A stretch of DNA of 64,000 nt from Mycolicibacterium moriokaense (GTDB lineage: Bacteria; Actinomycetota; Actinomycetes; Mycobacteriales; Mycobacteriaceae): positions 186,001-250,000 of the forward strand of contig NZ_QQBJ01000003.1 in assembly GCF_003347205.1 (NCBI RefSeq). The letters run 5' to 3'. The notes under the pieces were generated by a model that saw nothing but the letters and a program-made list of their open reading frames with translations, did no database searches and had not been told where the DNA came from. Shown one piece after another: positions 42,059-49,190 of this stretch. The translations under genes were made by a program, and so were the position numbers. The number at the start of each line of letters is the position of its first letter. Position 1 is the stretch's first letter.

Positions 42059-44052
42059 CACGTGCCTTTCGTCTGCGTCGTTGAGCTGTCCCACGTCAAT
42101 TCGTAGTCGTTCGGGTCGACCTGCCGGGTCCAATTCCACAAGTCGAGGATGCGGCCGCCGAAGAGCGTCGGCACCTCCCCGGCGGCGTTCTTGTAGTAGC
42201 TGCGCGCGATCGCCGGATGGGTGTACACCATGGTCTTGAGCAATTCCTGGTTGCGGCGGTTGTAGGCGTCGCACACCTCCGCCCGCGGTTCCGCCGACGC
42301 GGCGCCGGAGGCTGCCACCATGTCGATACACGCGAGCACGTAACGCATCTGGCATTCGGAGTTGTAGATGATGCTGGCGCCGTTGACCGCGTTGGTGCCC
42401 GGCCCGTACATGCAGTAGAAGTTCGGGAAGCTCGGCACGGTGACGCCGAGGTAGGCGTAGGCGGAGTCCCCCCAGACCTCGTTGAGCTCCACCCCGTCAC
42501 GGCCCACCACGTTGATCGGTCCGAGTTGGTGGTTGACGTCGAAGCCGGTCGCCCAGATGAGCACATCGGCGGGTCGGTACACGCCGTCATCGGCAGTCAC
42601 CCCGTCGACGGTGATCTCGGCGATGCCGTCGGTGACGAGTTCGACGTCGTCGCGCTGCAGTGTCTTGAGCCAGGTTCCGTTGTCCTGCAACGTCCGTTTG
42701 CCCATCGGCGGGTAGCCGGGTGTGACCTTCTCGAGCAACTCCTCATCGTCGGTGAACGCCCGCATCCACGCGATGAACAGTTCGCGGATCTCGTGGTTGG
42801 CTGCGCTCACCGACAGGCCCCCGTTGTCCCATTCGGGGTCGATCACCACCCGGTCGGCGGCGCCGTCGGCGAGCGGCCACCACGAGATGAAGCGCAGCCA
42901 GCGTCCGTAGAACGGCAGGTGGCGAATGGCCCAGCGCGCGCCGTCGCCGACGGGCTCGTGGTAGACCACGTTGGGCGCCATCCACTGCGGTGTCCGCTGG
43001 TAGACGTCGACGTGGGCGGTGGCGTCCGCGATGGCGGGAACCAGCTGGAACCCGCTGGCGCCCGCCCCGATCACGGCGACCCGCCTGCCGGTCAGTTCGA
43101 CGTCGTCGCGCCAATCGGCGGTGTGAAACGATGGGCCGCCGAAGTCGTTGGCGCCCTTGATGTCCGCGATCACCGGGTTGCTGAACTGGCCGACGGCGCA
43201 GATCAGGCCGCGGGCGGACAATTCGTCGGTCGAACCGTCGGCGCCATGCGTCCGCACCCGCCAGGTCGCCGATTCGTCGTGCCAGGTGGCGCCGACGACC
43301 TCGGTGTCGAACCGGACGTGCGGCGCGACGTCGTAGCGCCGCGAGACATCCTGCAGGTACTCCAGGATCTCCGGTTGCTCCGAGTAGTGGTGGGTCCAGT
43401 GGTCGGTCGGCTCGAAGGAATAGGCGTAGTACTGGTTGGCGATGTCGACGCGGCACCCGGGATAGCGGTTGGCCAACCAGGTGCCGCCGACGGCCGACTG
43501 CCGCTCGACGACCGTGAACGGCACGCCGGCCTGCTTTAGCTTGATCCCCGCGAGGAGACCGGCCTCCCCGCACCCGATGACGACGACGGGGAAGTCGGCG
43601 CGCTGTTCGGGGGTCGAACGCAGCGGCGGACCGTCCTGGTCGGCGTCACTGAGTCGCAGGTCGGCGGCGATGTAGTCGACGAACTCCTCGGTCACCTGTC
43701 CCGCCGATATGACGTCGAGCATCAACGTGATCTGGTCCCCGCGTGGAATGAACGGCGCCGGGCACCCGCGGTCTCGATAGTCGCGGACCACGTCGAAAGC
43801 GCGGTCCCGGACCACCTGTTTGTCGGCCTCGCTCATGCCGCCCTGCAGGTCCATCGCGATGAGCATGAACGGCCGCGGCAGCTCGTCGAGCAGGCTCAGG
43901 TCGCCGGTCATGTGCACCATCGACATCAACAGCGCGGGGACGCTGGCCTGCTCGATCGCGGCGCGGATCACCTCGTCGGAATCGTCGAACGGCAGGCCGA
44001 TCAGTCGGCTCACGTCTGGCGTGGCAGCGACGGGGTCCGCGGGGAGGCTCAT
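42058..44052 (-). CDS. Type I Baeyer-Villiger monooxygenase, HAPMO-like with N-terminal extension
   Basis: 664 aa from the ATG at 44052. Residues 1-150 are an extra N-terminal helical domain (SRLIGLPFDDSDEVIRAAIEQ), as in 4-hydroxyacetophenone monooxygenase. VVIGCGEAGLLAG at 158-170 binds FAD, FGGPSFHTADW is the BVMO fingerprint F-x-G-x-x-x-H-x-x-x-W, VAVIGAGASGFQLVPAIAD binds NADPH and VLIWATGFDVNH is the ATG motif. It inserts oxygen next to a ketone. A -10 box ends six bases before this ATG, so the mRNA is probably leaderless. The SDR gene follows in the same transcript. Confidence 0.93.
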   Translation of the reverse strand: MSLPADPVAATPDVSRLIGLPFDDSDEVIRAAIEQASVPALLMSMVHMTGDLSLLDELPRPFMLIAMDLQGGMSEADKQVVRDRAFDVVRDYRDRGCPAPFIPRGDQITLMLDVISAGQVTEEFVDYIAADLRLSDADQDGPPLRSTPEQRADFPVVVIGCGEAGLLAGIKLKQAGVPFTVVERQSAVGGTWLANRYPGCRVDIANQYYAYSFEPTDHWTHHYSEQPEILEYLQDVSRRYDVAPHVRFDTEVVGATWHDESATWRVRTHGADGSTDELSARGLICAVGQFSNPVIADIKGANDFGGPSFHTADWRDDVELTGRRVAVIGAGASGFQLVPAIADATAHVDVYQRTPQWMAPNVVYHEPVGDGARWAIRHLPFYGRWLRFISWWPLADGAADRVVIDPEWDNGGLSVSAANHEIRELFIAWMRAFTDDEELLEKVTPGYPPMGKRTLQDNGTWLKTLQRDDVELVTDGIAEITVDGVTADDGVYRPADVLIWATGFDVNHQLGPINVVGRDGVELNEVWGDSAYAYLGVTVPSFPNFYCMYGPGTNAVNGASIIYNSECQMRYVLACIDMVAASGAASAEPRAEVCDAYNRRNQELLKTMVYTHPAIARSYYKNAAGEVPTLFGGRILDLWNWTRQVDPNDYELTWDSSTTQTKGT

Positions 44053-44058
44053 TGCCAC

Positions 44059-44085
44059 ACCATACATAAAGACAATGATGTATGG
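44059..44085 (-). promoter_or_regulatory. 26-bp operator-like dyad, copy C, with BVMO -10 box
   Basis: CCATACAT (44060-44067) and ATGTATGG (44078-44085) are perfect 8-bp inverted arms with a 10-bp spacer, the strongest of the three copies. On the minus strand TATGGT (44064-44059) is the -10 box, six bases before the BVMO ATG. A bound repressor would block the promoter directly. Confidence 0.6.
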
Positions 44086-44097
44086 CCATGGGTCGGC

Positions 44098-44124
44098 ACG
44101 CACGAACTCGTGCGTAGCTATCAT
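44098..44124 (+). promoter_or_regulatory. 18-bp palindrome and -10 box before the TetR gene
   Basis: ACGCACGA-AC-TCGTGCGT at 44098-44115 is an inverted repeat with perfect 8-bp arms. TATCAT at 44119-44124 is a -10 box, six bases before ATG 44131. The palindrome fills the -35/spacer region, a classical site for autorepression. Confidence 0.6.
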
Positions 44125-44130
44125 CCGTCT

Positions 44131-44175
44131 ATGCACCCGCTTGCCGGCCGACACGCCGCGATGCTCGATGCGTAG
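44131..44175 (+). CDS. Leaderless 14-codon ORF overlapping the TetR start
   Basis: ATG at 44131 sits at the predicted transcription start (six bases after TATCAT). It encodes MHPLAGRHAAMLDA and stops at TAG 44173-44175, five bases past the first base of the TetR ATG at 44168. Leaderless short ORFs are common in mycobacteria and can drive reinitiation at a following gene. No ribosome site is seen for the TetR start itself, so translational coupling is plausible. Whether the peptide matters is unknown. Confidence 0.45.
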   Translation: MHPLAGRHAAMLDA

Positions 44176-44845
44176 CCACGGGTGGTCGGGCAACGCGCCG
44201 AAGTCGGACGAAGAGGCGATCGCCCGAATCCTCGACGCGGCCGACGAGATCATCGCCGAACGCGGATCCACCATGCGCATCGCAGACGTGGCACGGGCAC
44301 TCGGCGTGACACGCCAGACGGTGTACCGCTACTTCCCCGGGACCGAGGCGCTTCGACTCGCGACGGCGATGCGGTCAGCCGACGGCTTCCTGGATCAACT
44401 CGCGGCACACCAGGCGGGGGTCACCGACCCGGTGACCGCGATGGTCGAAGGCCTGGCGTTCTGCATCGAGAAACTGTCCGCGGACACCCAGATCCGGGTC
44501 CTGCTCAGCAAACGCAACAAGGGCGGCGGGGTGGCCACGTCGATAACATCCGATACGGCGCGGACATTCGGACGCGCCATGCTGCACCGCTACGACATCG
44601 ACTGGGAAGCACAAGGATTCAACGAGGACGACCTCGACGAACTGTCCGAGTTCTGCATTCGGGTGCTGCACTCCTTCATCATCGACGAAGGGCAGAATCC
44701 GCGAACCGGCGCGGAGTTGCGCCGGTTCCTGTCGCGATGGGTCGGACCGGCGATCGTCTACCCGCGCTTGATGAGCGCGCTGGGTGGGCTCACCCCCGAG
44801 ACCGCGCCGAAGCGCTCGAAGCGACGCCGCGCGACCGCGTCCTGA
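44168..44845 (+). CDS. TetR/AcrR-family regulator of the BVMO cluster
   Basis: 225 aa. Residues ~15-62 are the HTH: SDEEAIARILDAADEIIAERGSTMRIADVARALGVTRQTVYRYFPGTEALRLA. The C-domain is full length and ends in a basic tail (APKRSKRRRATAS). ATG at 44168 is inside the short leaderless ORF. It is divergent from the BVMO-SDR operon. It may bind the 18-bp palindrome at its own promoter and, directly or by relation, the 26-bp dyads at 39305, 40296 and 44060 (inference; the two motifs differ). It converges on the DapB-like gene with a 13-bp gap. Confidence 0.9.
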   Translation: MRSHGWSGNAPKSDEEAIARILDAADEIIAERGSTMRIADVARALGVTRQTVYRYFPGTEALRLATAMRSADGFLDQLAAHQAGVTDPVTAMVEGLAFCIEKLSADTQIRVLLSKRNKGGGVATSITSDTARTFGRAMLHRYDIDWEAQGFNEDDLDELSEFCIRVLHSFIIDEGQNPRTGAELRRFLSRWVGPAIVYPRLMSALGGLTPETAPKRSKRRRATAS

Positions 44846-44858
44846 ACCGCGCCTCGCC

Positions 44859-45944
44859 TTACAGCTTGAAGCGTCCCGCGAAGCCGCGCAGCGGCAGGTC
44901 GGCGCTGGTGAGCAATCCCGGCGGCGCCGCCACCACCGACTTGATGGCGTTCAGCGCGGGCATCCCGGTGACGGTCATGCCGATCGAGGCGAAGTTGTCC
45001 GGGTTGGACAGGTCGACGCCGGGCTTCGGGAAGATCATGTGCTTGTTGTAGATGTTCGGGTCGCCCTTGACGTGAGTGAGGTAGCAGCCCTTGATGTCCC
45101 AGCTCGGATCGGTGTGCGGGGTCATCTGCCACTCCAGATGCGTCTCCACCCGCGCCACCCCGTCGACCATGCCCTGGTACTTGATGTAGTTGCCGCCCAA
45201 CGACCCCTTCGGCAGCACATACCAGCCCAAGTCGACGTCTTTGGTGCAGGCGCCGAGTTCGTAGCTGAACGTCACCTCGTCGAGGGTCAGGTCGAAGCAG
45301 TCGGCCATCATCAGCACGCTGTCGGCGAATACCCGGGTGTAGCGCTCCAGTTTGCCTGGGATACTCGGATCATCAACGGGCAGACCGTATCCCACCTCGA
45401 TCCAGGTGTCCTTCGAGTGGTGGCAGGAGACGTCGACGGACTCGATCGTGGTGATGTTCTCGATCTCGGCGACATCCGCCGAGCACACCACGCCCAGAAT
45501 CTGGTTCACCCCGGGGTTCATGCCGGTGCCGTAGAAGGTGGACCCGCCCTTCTCGCACGCGTCGGCCAGCAACTCGGTGACCAGCTTCCCCGACGGATGG
45601 GGATGGTTGCGGTCGCGGTGCCAGCCGGTGATCCAGTCGGCCGTGGTGACGACGTCGATGCCCGCTTCGAGGACCTTCACGTAGAGATCCTCGTCGGGGA
45701 ACACCCCGTGGAACGTCAACACGTCGGGCTTGGCGGCGATGATCTCCTCGACCGACCCGGTGGCCGTCACGCCGTTGGGCGCGATGCCGGCCAACTCGCC
45801 TGAGTCCCGGCCGACCTTCTCGGGCGAATAACAGTGCACGCCGACCAGTTCCAGGTCGGGCTGTGTGGCGATGCGTTTGATCATCTCCGAGCCGACGTTG
45901 CCGGTGGCAACCTGGAACACCCTGATGGGCGCCGAAGCGTTCAT
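44859..45944 (-). CDS. DapB-N-type dehydrogenase (dihydrodipicolinate reductase-like)
   Basis: 361 aa. The start at 45944 is chosen because GGAGAGGG lies six bases upstream; ATG 45950 is possible. IRVFQVATGNVGSEMIKRIATQPDLELVGVHCYSPEKVGRDSGEL is a Rossmann N-domain, VTTADWITGWHRD follows, and FYGTGMNPGVNQILG and the C-domain complete the fold. It is larger than DapB (~245 aa) and belongs to the mycobacterial group of DapB-like or 2,4-diaminopentanoate-dehydrogenase-like enzymes with unknown substrates. It is divergent from a TetR regulator with an intervening dyad. Confidence 0.85.
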   Translation of the reverse strand: MNASAPIRVFQVATGNVGSEMIKRIATQPDLELVGVHCYSPEKVGRDSGELAGIAPNGVTATGSVEEIIAAKPDVLTFHGVFPDEDLYVKVLEAGIDVVTTADWITGWHRDRNHPHPSGKLVTELLADACEKGGSTFYGTGMNPGVNQILGVVCSADVAEIENITTIESVDVSCHHSKDTWIEVGYGLPVDDPSIPGKLERYTRVFADSVLMMADCFDLTLDEVTFSYELGACTKDVDLGWYVLPKGSLGGNYIKYQGMVDGVARVETHLEWQMTPHTDPSWDIKGCYLTHVKGDPNIYNKHMIFPKPGVDLSNPDNFASIGMTVTGMPALNAIKSVVAAPPGLLTSADLPLRGFAGRFKL

Positions 45945-45996
45945 GGTCATCCCTCTCCCGTGGCCGCGCCGTGGCGCATCGCCGAGCATAGTTGGG

Positions 45997-46050
45997 TCTA
46001 TGAAAGAAACATAGAGTCATCTATGATTTTTCTGCGCGGCGGTCTAACAT
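45997..46050 (+). promoter_or_regulatory. TCTATG-N7-CATAGA operator and TetR promoter
   Basis: TCTATG (45997-46002) and CATAGA (46010-46015) form a perfect dyad, and a third half-site TCTATG lies at 46020-46025. TAACAT (46045-46050) is a -10 box seven bases before the ATG at 46058, so the TetR mRNA is probably leaderless. The third half-site falls in its -35 region. Confidence 0.55.
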
Positions 46051-46057
46051 CCTCAAG

Positions 46058-46690
46058 ATGGCCTCCGCCGACAGCACTGCTCGCCGAGCGAACCGGCGCG
46101 GCCAGGCAACGCGCGATGCCATGCTGGAAGCCGCACTCCACGTCCTGGCGTCAGGAGACCCGAGCGCGGTGTCGGCCAACTACATCGCCAAGAAGGTCGG
46201 TGCCACGTGGGGCGCCGTGCAATACCAGTTCGGCGACACCGACGGCTTCTGGGCCGCGGTGCTGCACCACACCGCGCAACGGCGGGCGCAGGTGATGATG
46301 TTCGGCACCGACGGCGCCGACGCCACGCTGCACGATCGTGTGTCGGAGATCGTCGAAACGCTCTACCAGGGGCTCACCAACACCGATTCGCGCGCCATCG
46401 AGAACCTGCGCGCCGCACTGCCCCGCGACCCGGACGAGTTGGACCGCAGCTACCCGCGGACCGCCGCCGAACTGCGTTCGTGGGGACAGAGTTGGCAGGA
46501 GACCTGCCAGAAGGCCTTCGCCGACCTCGGCGTCGACCCCAAGCGGATCGCCGAAGTGGCCGCCTTCATCCCCGGCGCGATGCGCGGACTGGTGTCGGAG
46601 AAGCAACTGGGCTCATACGCCGACCTCGGCGAGGCCCGTCGCGGCTTGACCAACGCGATCGTCGCGTATCTCGGTCAGTCGCAGCCGTGA
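46058..46690 (+). CDS. TetR-family regulator
   Basis: 210 aa. The N-terminal HTH is ANRRGQATRDAMLEAALHVLASGDPSAVSANYIAKKVGATWGAVQYQFGDTDGFWAAV (residues ~9-65), with the unusual turn WGAVQYQFGD in place of the common TxYxxF. The C-domain has a helical dimer region ending ARRGLTNAIVAYLGQ. Divergent from the DapB-like dehydrogenase, with the TCTATG dyads between them, so mutual repression is expected. The gene appears leaderless. Effector unknown. Confidence 0.9.
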   Translation: MASADSTARRANRRGQATRDAMLEAALHVLASGDPSAVSANYIAKKVGATWGAVQYQFGDTDGFWAAVLHHTAQRRAQVMMFGTDGADATLHDRVSEIVETLYQGLTNTDSRAIENLRAALPRDPDELDRSYPRTAAELRSWGQSWQETCQKAFADLGVDPKRIAEVAAFIPGAMRGLVSEKQLGSYADLGEARRGLTNAIVAYLGQSQP

Positions 46691-46708
46691 CCGTGGCGCC
46701 GGCCGATC

Positions 46709-47839
46709 TCAGTTCCACAGCCCGTGGCGCATCACGCCGGAGACGGCGAGATCATTGTTCAGCACCACCAGGTCGGCGCGGGCACCGGGGGTGATACCCG
46801 AGCCCGGAAAGCCCAGCGCCCGTGCGGGATTGATCGACGCCTGGCGCACCGCGGCTGCCAGCGCCTCATCGCGGGGCAACCCGCCGCGGTGCACGGCGAA
46901 CCGGAACTGATGGTCCATCGTCGCGGTGCTACCCGCGATGGTGTCCGTCCCGGCGACCCGCGCCACCCCGTCGACCACGTCGACGGCCAGCGGTCCCAGC
47001 CAATAGCGTCCGTCGGACATGCCCGCCGCCGCCATCGCGTCGGTCACCAACGACACGCGGTCGGGTCCGACGCTTCGGCACACGTGTCGATACAGTGCCG
47101 GGTCGACGTGCACGCCGTCGGTGATCAGTTCCACTGTCACCCTTGGGTCTTCGAGTAGGGCGATGACCGGGCCCGGTTCGCGGGTGTGGATCGGGCGCAT
47201 CGCGTTGAACAGATGCGTGCCGACCGTCGCACCCGCGTCGATCGCCGCCCTGGTCTGCTCGTAGGTCGCCTCGGTGTGGCCGACGGCGGCCACCACCCCG
47301 GCTTCGACCAGTCGCCGGATCGCCGCCGTGGCACCGTCGCGCTCCGGGGCGATGGTCACCATCGCGATGGTGCCGCCGCCCGCCTCCAGCACGCGGTCGA
47401 TCTCGGCGGGGTCGGGGTCGCGCATCAGCGACGGCTGGTGCGCGCCGCACCGCTGCGTCGACAACCACGGGCCCTCGAGGTGAATCCCGTCGAGCACGCC
47501 GGCGCGGACGTCGTCGGCCAGCGCGGCGACCTGGCGCAGCAGATCGTCCGGGCCCGCGGTGACCAGGGACGCCACCAGCGTGGTGGTGCCGTGCCTGCGG
47601 TGAAACGCCACCGCCGCAGCCGTCTCGTCGTGGTCGGCCACGGAGAAGTTAGCCCCTCCCCCGCCGTGCAGGTGGGTGTCGACGAAGCCCGGCGCCACGG
47701 TCACCGCGCCGAGTTCACGATCCGCCGCGCGCGGCGGCGGGCCGGCCGCGACTGCGTGCACCAGTCCGTCGGAAATCTCGATCCAGCCGGGCCGCAACAC
47801 TTCTCGGCCTGTCAGGATGGTGCCGGCGGTCAGCAGCAT
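46709..47839 (-). CDS. nagA: N-acetylglucosamine-6-phosphate deacetylase
   Basis: 376 aa amidohydrolase. PGFVDTHLHGGGGANFS (residues ~52-68) carries the H-x-H metal pair. GIHLEGPWLSTQRCGAHQPS is the NagA-specific metal-Glu segment. AAVGHTEATYEQT and GTHLFNAMRPIHTREPG supply two further His, and LVTDAMAAAGMSDGRYWLG the catalytic Asp. It removes acetate from GlcNAc-6-P in the cytosol, giving GlcN-6-P for NagB. Last gene of the crr-nagB-nagA operon (9-bp gap after nagB). Confidence 0.95.
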   Translation of the reverse strand: MLLTAGTILTGREVLRPGWIEISDGLVHAVAAGPPPRAADRELGAVTVAPGFVDTHLHGGGGANFSVADHDETAAAVAFHRRHGTTTLVASLVTAGPDDLLRQVAALADDVRAGVLDGIHLEGPWLSTQRCGAHQPSLMRDPDPAEIDRVLEAGGGTIAMVTIAPERDGATAAIRRLVEAGVVAAVGHTEATYEQTRAAIDAGATVGTHLFNAMRPIHTREPGPVIALLEDPRVTVELITDGVHVDPALYRHVCRSVGPDRVSLVTDAMAAAGMSDGRYWLGPLAVDVVDGVARVAGTDTIAGSTATMDHQFRFAVHRGGLPRDEALAAAVRQASINPARALGFPGSGITPGARADLVVLNNDLAVSGVMRHGLWN

Positions 47840-47848
47840 GGCGGGCCT

Positions 47849-48634
47849 CTAGATGCCCTGCCATTCCGGCTTGCTGCGATACGTCTCGCGGTAGTAGTCC
47901 ACGAGTTGCAGCCGACGCGCGGCCGGTTCGTCGAGCAGCACGGTCACGTGCGGGTGGTGCTGGAGGATGGTCGCGGGCCACAGCGCGCTGACCGCCCCCT
48001 CCACCAGGTGGTGCACGGCCTCGGCCTTGCTGCGGCCCGTGGCCACCAGGATCACGTGCCGGGCCGCCATGATGGTCGCCAGGCCCTGGGTCAGGCAGTG
48101 CGTGGGCACGGCGTCGACGTCGTCGTCGAAGAAGCGGGCGTTGTCGACGCGGGTCTGCCGGGTCAGCGTCTTGATCCGGGTGCGCGATGCCAGCGACGAA
48201 CCCGGTTCGTTGAAGGCGATGTGCCCGTCGGTGCCGATCCCGACGATCTGCAGGTCGACGCCGCCGGCCGCCGAAATCGCGTTCTCGTATGCCGCGCAGG
48301 CGGCCGGGATGTCGGCGGCCAGGCCGTCGGGACCCTCGACGGCGCCGGGTGCGAAGTCCACCCGGGACACGAACACGTCCTCGATGACGTTGCGATACCG
48401 CTGCGGATGGTCGGCGGGCAACCCCACGTATTCGTCGAGCGTGAACGCGCGGGCCCGCTTGAACGAAACCGATCCGGCGTCGCACCGGCGAGCCAACTCG
48501 TCGTAGATCGCCAGCGGGGAGGACCCCGTGGCGAGCCCCAGCACCGCGGTCGGTTTGGCGCCCAGCAGCGCGCAGATCGCGTCGGCGGCGATGGAGCCAA
48601 TCTCCTCGGCATCGGGCAGGATGATGACTTCCAT
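47849..48634 (-). CDS. nagB: Glucosamine-6-phosphate deaminase
   Basis: 261 aa, ATG at 48634 overlapping the upstream stop (TAATG). MEVIILPDAEEIGSIAADAI opens the fold. VLGLATGSSPLAIYDELARR holds the phosphate loop, AFTLDEYVGLPADHPQRYRNVI the catalytic Asp, and GIGTDGHIAFNEPGSSL the signature with D-G-H and the NEPG loop. Converts GlcN-6-P to fructose-6-P plus ammonia. Length is normal for the family. Between crr and nagA in the GlcNAc operon. Confidence 0.95.
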   Translation of the reverse strand: MEVIILPDAEEIGSIAADAICALLGAKPTAVLGLATGSSPLAIYDELARRCDAGSVSFKRARAFTLDEYVGLPADHPQRYRNVIEDVFVSRVDFAPGAVEGPDGLAADIPAACAAYENAISAAGGVDLQIVGIGTDGHIAFNEPGSSLASRTRIKTLTRQTRVDNARFFDDDVDAVPTHCLTQGLATIMAARHVILVATGRSKAEAVHHLVEGAVSALWPATILQHHPHVTVLLDEPAARRLQLVDYYRETYRSKPEWQGI

Positions 48635-49104
48635 TACTTGTTCGCGGTGAAAAGTTCGGCGCCGGAGGCGATCTCGCCGCCCTCGGCAACGGCGCCCGAC
48701 GGGATGACGTTGTCGGATTCGCGTTCGTCCATCACCACGACGGGAACAATCGGGTTGAGCCCCTTGGCTTCGACGGCGGGCACGTCGTAGGTGATGATGA
48801 CCTGGCCGGCGGTGACGTCGTCGCCCTGGGTCGCGTGGGTCGTGAAGCCCTCCCCCTTCAACGCGACGGTGTCCAACCCGAGGTGCACCAGAATGCCCAC
48901 CTTGTCGGCGGTCATCACGATGTAGGCGTGCGGCATCAGCTTCAACAGCGTGCCGCTCACCGGGGCGACGGCGTCGACCACACCGCGCGGCGGGTCGACC
49001 GCCGCGCCGTAGCCCACCATGCCCTGGGAGAACACCGGGTCGGGAACGTCCTGTAGTCGTACCGCGCGCCCCGCGACCGGGGCGCACACCAGCGTCTTGC
49101 TCAT
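48634..49104 (-). CDS. crr: PTS glucose-family IIA protein
   Basis: 156 aa IIA(Glc)-type beta-sandwich. The phosphorylation site is H74 in ILVHLGLDTVALKGEGF, with the second active-site His at H59 (LMPHAYIVMT). It carries phosphate from HPr to the IIB domain of the divergent NagE, which lacks its own IIA. First gene of the crr-nagB-nagA operon. TAATG overlap to nagB. Confidence 0.93.
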   Translation of the reverse strand: MSKTLVCAPVAGRAVRLQDVPDPVFSQGMVGYGAAVDPPRGVVDAVAPVSGTLLKLMPHAYIVMTADKVGILVHLGLDTVALKGEGFTTHATQGDDVTAGQVIITYDVPAVEAKGLNPIVPVVVMDERESDNVIPSGAVAEGGEIASGAELFTANK

Positions 49105-49153
49105 CCCCCAAACAATACGAGCGTGCCCGCAAGACGGTCTCAAGTTCGTCGGT

Positions 49154-49169
49154 TCTGGTCTAGGCTTCC
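49154..49169. promoter_or_regulatory. dre-like site between crr-nagBA and nagE
   Basis: The core CTGGTCTAG agrees with the DasR/NagR operator consensus of actinobacteria at 11 of 16 positions. TAGGCT (49161-49166) within it can serve as nagE -10 box, so a bound GntR-type repressor would block transcription. A GntR gene is not in this window. Confidence 0.5.
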
Positions 49170-49190
49170 CGCGAAGGAGGCGCAGCGAAT

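Noticed and set aside
39360-44052. Equivalence of the BVMO cluster with the mymA operon of M. tuberculosis
   Set aside because: An FMO, a hydrolase and an SDR occur in both, but gene order, the N-terminal extension of the BVMO and a TetR instead of the AraC-type VirS do not match.
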